Shown: positions 6,378-12,153 of the stretch, piece by piece
How positions within the stretch are numbered: position 1 is the first letter of the stretch
How the letters are laid out: the number at the start of each line of letters is the position of its first letter
NCBI GenBank assembly: GCA_030841965.1
Contig: JAUUSJ010000130.1
Coordinates: forward strand, 1 to 12,153
Direction: 5' to 3'
Source: Blautia sp.
Lineage (GTDB): Bacteria > Bacillota > Clostridia > Lachnospirales > Lachnospiraceae
DNA: 12,153 bases
The notes under the pieces: model-generated
Database searches by the model: none
Told to the model about the DNA's origin: nothing
What the model saw: only the letters and a program-made list of their open reading frames with translations
Made by a program: the position numbers and the translations under genes

Positions 6378-6480
6378 TATGTCATCTTAGACATACTGCG
6401 TTTATGACTTTTGAGCGAAAGTTTTCTAATAAATCAGCCAGAAAACCCATGACCTTTAGGTGACGGGTAGTTCACAAGAT
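6378..6480 (+). ncRNA. Structured leader of alaS, motif copy 2
   Basis: A second copy of the motif at 6039-6101 sits just before alaS. TATGTC/GACATA (6378-6383/6390-6395) forms a 5' hairpin. TTTTC (6422-6426) pairs with GAAAA (6441-6445) around a loop holding AAATCAGCC. CCC (6446-6448) pairs with GGG (6465-6467), with T-A, A-T and two C-G pairs inside and loop TTTA. Then comes TAGTTCACAAGA. Relative to copy 1, two T-G pairs in the inner helix are C-G here, and the preceding stem uses different bases. The alaS ribosome site begins about 17 nt downstream, so a cis-regulatory role is plausible. It lacks the T-box consensus (no GGTGGNACC-like element) and no U-tract follows. Confidence 0.55.
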
Positions 6481-6511
6481 ATAAAAATGAAAAATAAAAG
6501 GAGAAAGAAAG

Positions 6512-9154
6512 ATGGGAAAGAAGTATGGAGTAAATGAACTCAGGAAAATGTTTCTGGAGTTCTTTGAGAGTAAAGAGCATTTGGCATTAAAGAGCTTTTC
6601 CTTAGTTCCACATAATGATAATAGTTTATTATTGATTAATTCTGGTATGGCGCCATTAAAGCCATATTTTACGGGACAGGAGATTCCACCGAAAACGAGA
6701 GTGACGACTTGTCAAAAATGTATCCGTACAGGAGATATTGAGAATGTAGGTAAAACAGCGAGACATGGTACTTTCTTTGAGATGCTTGGAAACTTTTCAT
6801 TTGGAGATTATTTTAAGAGAGAGGCTATCCACTGGACTTGGGAGTTTTTGACAGAGGTAGTTGGATTAGATAAGGACCGTCTCTATCCATCTGTATATGA
6901 GAATGATGACGAGGCGTTTGAGATTTGGGAGAAGGAAATCGGTATTGCTCCTGAGAGAATTTTCCGCTTTGGAAAGGAAGATAATTTCTGGGAGCACGGT
7001 GCAGGACCTTGTGGTCCATGTTCTGAGGTATACTATGACCGAGGAGAGAAATACGGATGTGGACAGCCGGGATGTACGGTGGGATGCGACTGCGACCGCT
7101 ATATGGAAGTATGGAACGATGTATTTACTCAGTTTGACAATGACGGAAAGGGAAATTATACGGAGTTAGAGCAGAAGAATATCGATACAGGTATGGGTCT
7201 TGAGCGTTTGGCAGTGGCAGTTCAAGATGTCGATTCTATCTTTGATGTGGATACTGTAAAAAGTCTTCGCGATAAAGTTTGCGAGATTGCAGGTGTGACA
7301 TATAAAGAGAATGAGAAAAATGATGTTTCCATTCGTCTTATCACAGACCATATTCGCTCTGCTACCTTTATGACTTCCGATGGAATTATGCCATCGAATG
7401 AGGGAAGAGGCTATGTGCTTCGTCGTCTGATTCGCCGTGCGGCAAGACATGGAAGAATGCTTGGAATCGAGGGCAAATTCTTGGCGGCTTTGAGTGAGAC
7501 GGTAATTGAAGGCTCGAAGGACGGATATCCAGAATTAGAGGAGAAAAAGGAATTTATCTTAAAGGTTCTCACACAGGAGGAGGATAAATTTAGCAAAACT
7601 CTAGACCAGGGACTTTCCATCTTGAATGAGATGATTGACGAGCTTGCGAGTGAGGAAAAGACAGTGCTTAGCGGTGCTGATACATTTAAATTATACGACA
7701 CATATGGATTCCCTGTCGATTTAACAGAGGAAATCTTGGCTGAGAAGAATTATACAGCGGACCTAGATGGATTTAAGGCTTGCATGGAAGAGCAAAGAAC
7801 AAAGGCAAGAAATGCGAGAAAAGTGACAAACTATATGGGTGCAGATGCAACGGTATATGAGGAGTTGGACCCAGCACTCACTTCTACCTTTGTCGGATAT
7901 GATTGTCTTAAAAAGGAGTCCAAAGTATTGGCACTTACGACGGAGACGGAAGTTGTCGAGGCGCTTACAGACGGTCAAACTGGTACGATTTTTGTGGAGG
8001 AGACACCTTTTTATGCGACAAGCGGCGGACAGGTTGCAGATAACGGTGTCATCACTGTAAAAGACGCAGTATTTCGCGTAAAAGATACGATAAAATTGCT
8101 CGGTGGAAAGATTGGACATGTCGGAGTAGTGGAAAAGGGCATGATTGCAGTCGGCGACATCGTAAGCTTGACGGTGGATGAGGATAAGAGAGTAAAGACA
8201 GCGAGAAATCACAGTGCAACGCATCTTTTACAGAAGGCTCTTCGACTTGTGCTCGGAACACATGTAGAGCAGTCAGGCTCCTATGTAGATGAGAATAGAC
8301 TTCGCTTTGACTTTACCCATTTTTCTGCCATGACGAAGGAAGAATTAAAGAAAGTAGAAGATATTGTAAATGCAGAGATTAGCAAGAATCTTCCAGTTCA
8401 TATTGAAAATATGTCAATGGAGGAGGCAAAGAAAACAGGCGCTATGGCATTATTTGGAGAGAAGTATGGAGATGTTGTACGTGTTGTAAGCATGGGTGAT
8501 TTCTCTGTAGAGCTTTGTGGTGGTACTCATGTTACTAATACAGGTGTAATTCGTGCCTTTAAGATTGTCTCCGAGTCCGGTATCGCAGCTGGCGTCAGAA
8601 GAATTGAGGCTTTGACAGCGGACGGTGTATTTGAGTATTATGAGACGATGGAAAATCAGCTAGAGAAAATCGCGGCAGTTTTGAAATCACAGCCATCGAT
8701 GGTGGAAGAGAGAGTTGAGAAATTACTCGCCGAGATGAAGGAATTAAAGAGTGAGAATGAAGCCTTGAAGAATAAGCTTGCAAGCAGCTCACTTGGAAAT
8801 ATTCAAGATAAGATTCAGGATATAAAGGGAATCTTACTGCTCGCTATGAAGGCCGAGAATGTAGACGCAGGTGGACTCCGAAACTTGGCAGACCAGCTAA
8901 AGGAGCAGGTGGACGGTGGTGTCCTTGTTCTTGCCTGTGAAAATGAAGGAAAAGTGAATTTAATCGCAGTGGCTGGCGATAAGGCTATGAAAGCCGGTGC
9001 CCACGCTGGCAAGTTGATTAAGGAGATTGCCTCCCTCGTAGGCGGCGGCGGTGGCGGTCGTCCAAATATGGCTCAGGCTGGCGGAAAGAATCCTGCTGGT
9101 ATTGACGAGGCATTGAAGAAGGCTGTCTCTGTCTTAGAGGGACAATTAAAATAA
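6512..9154 (+). CDS. alaS: Alanyl-tRNA synthetase
   Basis: AlaRS charges tRNA-Ala with alanine and clears mischarged Ser/Gly-tRNA-Ala in the cytoplasm. The 880 residues show the full domain order. The class II catalytic core has TRVTTCQKCIR (62-72), RHGTFFEMLGNFSFGDYF (84-101), NFWEHGAGPCGPCSE (158-172) and motif 3 GMGLERLA (227-234). A Cys-rich stretch (C183, C188, C192, C194) lies in the core and is common in clostridial AlaRS. The tRNA-recognition helices include NEGRGYVLRRLIRRAARHGR (296-315). The editing domain has zinc ligands H567, H571, C669 and H673. A coiled-coil region follows (about 713-760), then the C-Ala domain with GGGGGGRPNMAQAGG (844-858). AAAGGAG 8 nt before ATG fits the start. 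No clear promoter lies between the 6339-6375 terminator and the gene. Confidence 0.99.
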   Translation: MGKKYGVNELRKMFLEFFESKEHLALKSFSLVPHNDNSLLLINSGMAPLKPYFTGQEIPPKTRVTTCQKCIRTGDIENVGKTARHGTFFEMLGNFSFGDYFKREAIHWTWEFLTEVVGLDKDRLYPSVYENDDEAFEIWEKEIGIAPERIFRFGKEDNFWEHGAGPCGPCSEVYYDRGEKYGCGQPGCTVGCDCDRYMEVWNDVFTQFDNDGKGNYTELEQKNIDTGMGLERLAVAVQDVDSIFDVDTVKSLRDKVCEIAGVTYKENEKNDVSIRLITDHIRSATFMTSDGIMPSNEGRGYVLRRLIRRAARHGRMLGIEGKFLAALSETVIEGSKDGYPELEEKKEFILKVLTQEEDKFSKTLDQGLSILNEMIDELASEEKTVLSGADTFKLYDTYGFPVDLTEEILAEKNYTADLDGFKACMEEQRTKARNARKVTNYMGADATVYEELDPALTSTFVGYDCLKKESKVLALTTETEVVEALTDGQTGTIFVEETPFYATSGGQVADNGVITVKDAVFRVKDTIKLLGGKIGHVGVVEKGMIAVGDIVSLTVDEDKRVKTARNHSATHLLQKALRLVLGTHVEQSGSYVDENRLRFDFTHFSAMTKEELKKVEDIVNAEISKNLPVHIENMSMEEAKKTGAMALFGEKYGDVVRVVSMGDFSVELCGGTHVTNTGVIRAFKIVSESGIAAGVRRIEALTADGVFEYYETMENQLEKIAAVLKSQPSMVEERVEKLLAEMKELKSENEALKNKLASSSLGNIQDKIQDIKGILLLAMKAENVDAGGLRNLADQLKEQVDGGVLVLACENEGKVNLIAVAGDKAMKAGAHAGKLIKEIASLVGGGGGGRPNMAQAGGKNPAGIDEALKKAVSVLEGQLK

Positions 9155-9155
9155 A

Positions 9156-9200
9156 TATGATGATACTAGGGTCGAAAGTTTTTTTGACCCAAACATCATA
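9156..9200 (+). terminator. Two-tier hairpin after alaS, probable terminator
   Basis: TATGATG (9156-9162) pairs with CATCATA (9194-9200), and inside it GGGTC (9169-9173) pairs with GACCC (9186-9190) around a T-rich loop. The sequence after it, ATACTTTTATTTG, is only moderately U-rich, so termination may be inefficient. The hairpin begins two bases after the alaS stop. Confidence 0.55.
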
Positions 9201-9273
9201 ATACTTTTATTTGCTTATTTGAGCGATTGATTGAGGCATTAGAAAAAACTATCAGAAAAATACAAAAATCATA

Positions 9274-9301
9274 TTGACGAAACAAAAAAATATGTTATAA
9301 T
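9274..9301 (+). promoter_or_regulatory. Extended -10 promoter for rpsU
   Basis: TTGACG (9274-9279) and TATAAT (9296-9301) are 16 bp apart, and TGT directly precedes the -10 box (9293-9295), making an extended -10. Transcription should start near 9308. Nothing else is seen in 9201-9273. Confidence 0.8.
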
Positions 9302-9325
9302 ACAAATAGTGCTTTAAAAATAATA

Positions 9326-9368
9326 CCCGGACAGTTGGATTAGGCACAATTTCGCAACTGGAGGGAGG
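9326..9368 (+). promoter_or_regulatory. rpsU leader hairpin masking the ribosome site
   Basis: CAGTTG (9332-9337) pairs exactly with CAACTG (9355-9360), and CCC (9326-9328) can pair with GGG (9363-9365) beyond a small internal loop. Those G residues are part of the Shine-Dalgarno stretch GGAGGGAGG (9360-9368), so the fold would hide it. The 17-nt loop is 9338-9354. This layout suits translational self-control by bS21, which is inference. Confidence 0.5.
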
Positions 9369-9381
9369 TTAGGTGTGGAAT

Positions 9382-9558
9382 ATGTCAAACGTAATCGTTA
9401 AAGAAAACGAGACTTTGGATAGCGCTCTACGCAGATTCAAGAGAAACTGTGCAAAGGCTGGAATTCAGCAGGAAATCCGCAAGAGAGAGCATTACGAAAA
9501 ACCAAGTGTTAGACGTAAGAAAAAATCTGAAGCAGCAAGAAAAAGAAAATATAAATAA
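9382..9558 (+). CDS. rpsU: 30S ribosomal protein bS21
   Basis: bS21 is a small basic protein of the 30S subunit, near the mRNA exit region where the anti-Shine-Dalgarno end lies. From ATG 9382 the product is 58 residues, beginning MSNVIVKENETLDSALRRFK and ending in a lysine/arginine tail with KREHYEKPSVRRKKKSEAARK, which is the family pattern. A GTG at 9373 would add three residues (MWN), but family members begin at MS, so 9382 is chosen. The ribosome site GGAGGGAGG at 9360-9368 is 13 nt from that ATG; a second AGG at 9371-9373 is closer. The gene has its own promoter and terminator, so it is a monocistronic unit between alaS and the dha operon. Confidence 0.97.
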   Translation: MSNVIVKENETLDSALRRFKRNCAKAGIQQEIRKREHYEKPSVRRKKKSEAARKRKYK

Positions 9559-9580
9559 TCCGTATAAGGTTAAAAAAAGG

Positions 9581-9609
9581 AAAAGAGGGCTAGAACTAGC
9601 CTTCTTTTT
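9581..9609 (+). terminator. Intrinsic terminator after rpsU
   Basis: The arm 9581-9592 (AAAAGAGGGCTA) pairs with 9597-9608 (TAGCCTTCTTTT) around the tetraloop GAAC, with one G-U pair. The U-tract continues to 9609. The A-rich left arm could also support termination from the other strand. Confidence 0.9.
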
Positions 9610-9656
9610 GTTTGCAAAAATTTTTCAAGTAGAATATATTTTTACAATCAAATTTA

Positions 9657-9685
9657 TTGACCAAAATGCTAAAAAATGATACAAT
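9657..9685 (+). promoter_or_regulatory. Promoter of the dhaKLM operon
   Basis: TTGACC (9657-9662) and TACAAT (9680-9685) are 17 bp apart, with TGA before the -10 box (9677-9679) giving an extended -10. The start near 9692 leaves a leader of about 107 nt, AT-rich, with no recognised riboswitch. Poorer boxes nearer the gene (TATGCT 9768-9773) lack a well-spaced -35. Confidence 0.7.
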
Positions 9686-9798
9686 AAAGTCAGCGAAAAT
9701 ATAAGAAATTCATAATAATGATTTATAACGATTTGTAAATTTTGATTCATTTTTGGATTTCAAGAGGTATGCTATTATGTATTTAGGAGGGTGTTTTG

Positions 9799-10791
9799 AT
9801 GAAGAAGATTATTAACGGTGTAGAACAGGTTGAAGACCAGATGATAATGGGTATGGTAAAAGCTTATCCTCAGTATGTGAAGAAATTAGACTGCGGTAAT
9901 GTAGTAGTGAGAGCGAACAAAAAAGAGGGAAAGGTAGCTCTTATCAGTGGTGGCGGAAGTGGACATGAGCCAGCACATGGCGGCTTTGTCGGAGAAGGTA
10001 TGCTCGATGCTGCTGTGGCAGGTGCTGTATTTACATCCCCTACTCCAGACCAGATTTATGAGGGAATTAAAGCAATCGCAACAGACGCCGGTGTTCTTAT
10101 GATTATTAAGAACTATACAGGTGATGTTATGAATTTTGAGATGGCAGCTGAGATGGCTGAGTCTATGGATGGAATTAAGGTAAAACAGGTTGTCACGAAT
10201 GATGATGTGGCTGTTCAAGATAGTTTGTACACAGTTGGACGCCGCGGTGTGGCAGGAACTGTATTTGTACATAAGATTGCTGGAGCTAAGGCAGAGACAG
10301 GCGCATCCTTAGATGAGGTACAGGCAGTGGCTCAGAAGGTTATTGACAATGTTCGCACGATGGGTATGGCGATTAAGCCTTGTATCGTTCCAGCTGCGGG
10401 AACACCTGGATTTGAGATTGCAGATGATGAGATGGAGATTGGTATCGGTATCCACGGTGAGCCAGGCGTTGAGAAGAAAGCTCTCGAGCCAGCAGATGCG
10501 ATTGTTGACCAGTTGATGGAGAAGATTTTAGCAGATATTGACTATACAGACAGTGAAGTTGCTGTTATGATTAACGGCTGTGGAGCTACACCTTTGATGG
10601 AGCTTTTCATTGTGAATAATAGAGTATCAGATATATTGGCAGAAAAAGGAATTAAGGTCTATAAGACATTGGTCGGTGAGTATATGACATCCCTTGAGAT
10701 GGAAGGATTTTCGATTTCCTTGCTTCGCTTGGATGATGAGTTAAAAGAATTACTTGACGCAAAGGCAGATACACCTGCTTTTAAGGCGTAA
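9799..10791 (+). CDS. dhaK: Dihydroxyacetone kinase subunit DhaK, PTS-dependent
   Basis: DhaK binds dihydroxyacetone covalently through a histidine and holds it for phosphorylation by DhaL-ATP, yielding DHAP for glycolysis. From ATG 9799 it has 330 residues, normal for the PTS-type subunit without the fused ATP-binding domain of ATP-dependent kinases. Key motifs are ISGGGSGHEPAHGGFVG (49-65) with H56, IKNYTGDVMNFEMA (103-116) with D109, and IGIGIHGEPG (214-223) with H219, matching the hemiaminal-forming histidine of E. coli DhaK; GCGATPLMEL is at 260-269. A TTG at 9796 would add one residue, but AGGAGG at 9785-9790 is spaced 8 nt from ATG 9799. It leads a dhaK-dhaL-dhaM operon. No glycerol dehydrogenase or dha regulator gene is in the window. 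Confidence 0.97.
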   Translation: MKKIINGVEQVEDQMIMGMVKAYPQYVKKLDCGNVVVRANKKEGKVALISGGGSGHEPAHGGFVGEGMLDAAVAGAVFTSPTPDQIYEGIKAIATDAGVLMIIKNYTGDVMNFEMAAEMAESMDGIKVKQVVTNDDVAVQDSLYTVGRRGVAGTVFVHKIAGAKAETGASLDEVQAVAQKVIDNVRTMGMAIKPCIVPAAGTPGFEIADDEMEIGIGIHGEPGVEKKALEPADAIVDQLMEKILADIDYTDSEVAVMINGCGATPLMELFIVNNRVSDILAEKGIKVYKTLVGEYMTSLEMEGFSISLLRLDDELKELLDAKADTPAFKA

Positions 10792-10820
10792 GACGAATTA
10801 GAAAAGGAAGGGCGACTGGC

Positions 10821-11444
10821 ATGGTAGACAGCAAAAAAGTATTAGATATCATAGATAAGATGAAGGAAGACATCATTGAGAATAAAGCATTTTTAACAGA
10901 GCTTGACAATGTAATCGGTGACGGAGACCACGGAATTAACTTGGCGAGAGGGTTTTCCAAAGTGGAAGAAAAGTATGCCGCTATGGAGGGAAAGGATATC
11001 GGAACTATCCTAAAAACAGTCGGTATGACGTTAGTTTCTACGGTAGGTGGAGCTTCCGGTCCTTTGTATGGAACGGCATTTATGAAGGCTGGTGCTTACT
11101 TGAATGGTAAGATGGAGATGGATTTTCCTATGTTTATTGGAGCCTTAAAGGAGGCGACAGCTGGCATTAAACTTCGCGGGAAATCTACGACAGGTGAGAA
11201 GACAATGCTTGACGCCATCGTTCCAGCGATAAATGCGATGGAGGAGAATTTTGAGCAGACAGGCGATGCGAAGCAGGCTTTGCAGGCAGGTGTGAAGGCA
11301 GCCGAGGAAGGTGTCGAGTACACGAAGACGATTATTGCGACAAAGGGACGTGCAAGCTATCTCGGAGAGAGAAGTATTGGACATCAAGACCCGGGAGCGA
11401 CCTCCTTTACTCATATCCTTACCGTTATCGCAAATGAAGTTTAA
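10821..11444 (+). CDS. dhaL: Dihydroxyacetone kinase subunit DhaL
   Basis: DhaL carries tightly bound ADP that DhaM rephosphorylates; the resulting ATP donates phosphate to dihydroxyacetone on DhaK. The 207-residue length fits. The magnesium-nucleotide site is visible as ELDNVIGDGDHGINLARGF (27-45) with D29, D34 and D36. Nucleotide-binding GGASGPLYGTAF (76-87), GEKTMLDAI (125-133) and the C-terminal GRASYLGERSIGHQDPGA (176-193) follow. It starts 29 nt after dhaK with AAGGAAGGG as ribosome site, and precedes dhaM by 35 nt, as expected for subunits made together. No residue expected for function looks missing. Confidence 0.97.
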   Translation: MVDSKKVLDIIDKMKEDIIENKAFLTELDNVIGDGDHGINLARGFSKVEEKYAAMEGKDIGTILKTVGMTLVSTVGGASGPLYGTAFMKAGAYLNGKMEMDFPMFIGALKEATAGIKLRGKSTTGEKTMLDAIVPAINAMEENFEQTGDAKQALQAGVKAAEEGVEYTKTIIATKGRASYLGERSIGHQDPGATSFTHILTVIANEV

Positions 11445-11479
11445 TAAGTTTAGAATAAAGTGTTTGGGAGGAGTTTCCT

Positions 11480-11860
11480 ATGGTAGGCATTGTTGTTGTA
11501 TCCCATAGCCAGAAGTTGGCGGAGGGAGTGAAGGACCTCGCAGCTTTGATGGCGCCAGAGGTACCTATTGTTGCGGCGGGCGGCATGGAAGACGGCGGAT
11601 TTGGAACAGATTATGCAAAGATTTATGAAGGAATTGATTCCATCTATACAGATGAAGGAGTCATTGTGCTGATGGATCTTGGAAGTGCCGTTATGACGAC
11701 GGAGATGGTGCTCGAGGAGATGACGGGCAGAAAGATTGAGATGGTAGATTGCCCTGTGGTGGAGGGAGCGATTAATGCCGCAGTGGTGAGCGAAGGAGGA
11801 GCGCCGATGGAAGAAGTTATTAAGGCGGCGCAGACAGCGAAGAATATGGCGAAGTTTTAG
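11480..11860 (+). CDS. dhaM: PTS phosphotransfer subunit DhaM, single-domain
   Basis: DhaM takes phosphate from HPr of the phosphoenolpyruvate phosphotransferase system and passes it to ADP on DhaL. The 126-residue protein is only the EIIA-mannose-like domain; it lacks the HPr and EI-like domains fused to E. coli DhaM and so must use the general PTS proteins. MVGIVVVSHS places the phosphorylated histidine at H9. DGGFGTDYAKIYEGI (38-52), GVIVLMDLGSAVMTTEMVLE (60-79) and VDCPVVEGAINAAV (89-102) are the remaining family segments. GGGAGGAG 6 nt before ATG fits the start. It ends the operon, about 90 bp before a terminator. Confidence 0.95.
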   Translation: MVGIVVVSHSQKLAEGVKDLAALMAPEVPIVAAGGMEDGGFGTDYAKIYEGIDSIYTDEGVIVLMDLGSAVMTTEMVLEEMTGRKIEMVDCPVVEGAINAAVVSEGGAPMEEVIKAAQTAKNMAKF

Positions 11861-11904
11861 TGAATGCTCTAGTGAGATTTTAGTGAAATTTCAATGGAGG
11901 TTTC

Positions 11905-11949
11905 ATGAATATTTTAGTGGTAGGGGGATATATACTGCTAGAAAGTTAG
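11905..11949 (+). CDS. Possible 14-residue ORF or gene remnant
   Basis: ATG at 11905 opens MNILVVGGYILLES and stops with TAG at 11947-11949, with GGAGG about 5 nt upstream, in the dhaM-terminator gap. It is too short to identify. MNILVVGG resembles the first strand of a nucleotide-binding fold, so a degraded gene start is possible, but chance is equally likely. Confidence 0.2.
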   Translation: MNILVVGGYILLES

Positions 11950-11950
11950 G

Positions 11951-11986
11951 AGAGGAAGCTGATGAGGACTGGTTTCCTCTTTTTTT
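11951..11986 (+). terminator. Terminator of the dhaKLM operon
   Basis: AGAGGAAGCTG (11951-11961) pairs with TGGTTTCCTCT (11970-11980), including three G-U pairs, around the loop ATGAGGAC. A run of T to 11986 follows. It closes the dha transcription unit. Confidence 0.85.
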
Positions 11987-12000
11987 CGTTCTTTGAGGGG

Positions 12001-12125
12001 AGACGCTAAGAGAGCAAACAGGGATATGCCTTGAAAATACGTTTGTTTTCATTTTTTGGGGGAGATTTTGGGGAGAGACGCTAAGAGAGCAAACAGGGAT
12101 ATGTCCTGAAAACACGTTCGTTCCC
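12001..12125. repeat. Two 50-bp direct repeats at 75-bp period
   Basis: Positions 12001-12050 and 12076-12125 match at 44 of 50 positions, and all six differences are C/T changes. Each copy contains a 5-bp hairpin, CAGGG with CCTTG in the first and with TCCTG in the second, with loop ATATG, so pairing survives the changes. The array reaches close to the window edge and may continue. No convincing gene is present; a minus-strand ORF across it only translates the repeat twice. Confidence 0.8.
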
Positions 12126-12153
12126 ACGATTTTTCGACATACGCTGATTTTTG

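Noticed and set aside
6378..6511. Alanine T-box upstream of alaS
   Set aside because: GGGTAGTTCAC is not the T-box GGTGGNACC element, and no terminator stem follows; the segment instead matches the repeated motif at 6039-6101.
7763..8224. Minus-strand 153-residue ORF inside alaS
   Set aside because: It lies wholly antisense to a well-conserved part of alaS and has unusual composition (many Cys and His) and no family motif, so it is a shadow frame.
9449..9679. 76-residue + strand ORF overlapping rpsU in another frame
   Set aside because: It runs through the rpsU terminator, lacks a ribosome site, and rpsU is clearly the real frame.
11903..12127. Minus-strand 74-residue ORF containing HIPVCSLSVSP twice
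   Set aside because: The repeated peptide is just the translation of the 75-bp-period DNA repeat, the frame overlaps the dha terminator, and no ribosome site supports it.

Overview
The window reads as chromosomal DNA of a low-to-moderate GC Gram-positive anaerobe of the Clostridia, most likely a Lachnospiraceae relative. Supporting signs are strong AGGAGG-type ribosome sites, consensus sigma-A promoters, intrinsic U-tract terminators, a short HisG that depends on HisZ, a clostridial-type bS21, an AlaRS with a Cys-rich insert, and a PTS-dependent dihydroxyacetone kinase. All recognised genes are on the + strand, and none looks broken.

Region 1 (1-5945) is a partial histidine cluster: a 40-bp tandem repeat, a long AT-rich leader with two promoters and a tiny upstream ORF, then hisZ, hisG, hisD, hisB and a three-part gene joining a HisF-like barrel to HisI and HisE. 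A terminator after hisD and internal promoters suggest at least three transcription units (hisZG, hisD, hisB-hisIE). HisZ+HisG make phosphoribosyl-ATP, HisE and HisI carry out the next two steps, HisB dehydrates imidazole glycerol phosphate, and HisD makes histidine. hisA, hisH, hisC and a full-length hisF are not in the window.

Region 2 (5946-6511) is the least ordinary part. A strong promoter starts a structured, apparently non-coding segment, followed by a 41-residue single-span membrane microprotein, a long terminator hairpin, and a second copy of the same RNA motif just upstream of alaS. The two copies keep the same two-hairpin fold with different bases in the stems. I do not recognise the family.

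Region 3 (6512-9609) holds alaS (alanyl-tRNA synthetase) and rpsU (ribosomal protein bS21). rpsU has its own extended -10 promoter, a leader hairpin that can hide its ribosome site, and a clear terminator.

Region 4 (9657-11987) is a dhaKLM operon with its own promoter and terminator: phosphate passes from PEP through the PTS to DhaM, then to DhaL-bound ADP, then to dihydroxyacetone held covalently on DhaK.

Region 5 (11999-12153) is non-coding tandem repeat DNA with a 75-bp period. All assignments come from reading the sequence; no database search or folding program was run.
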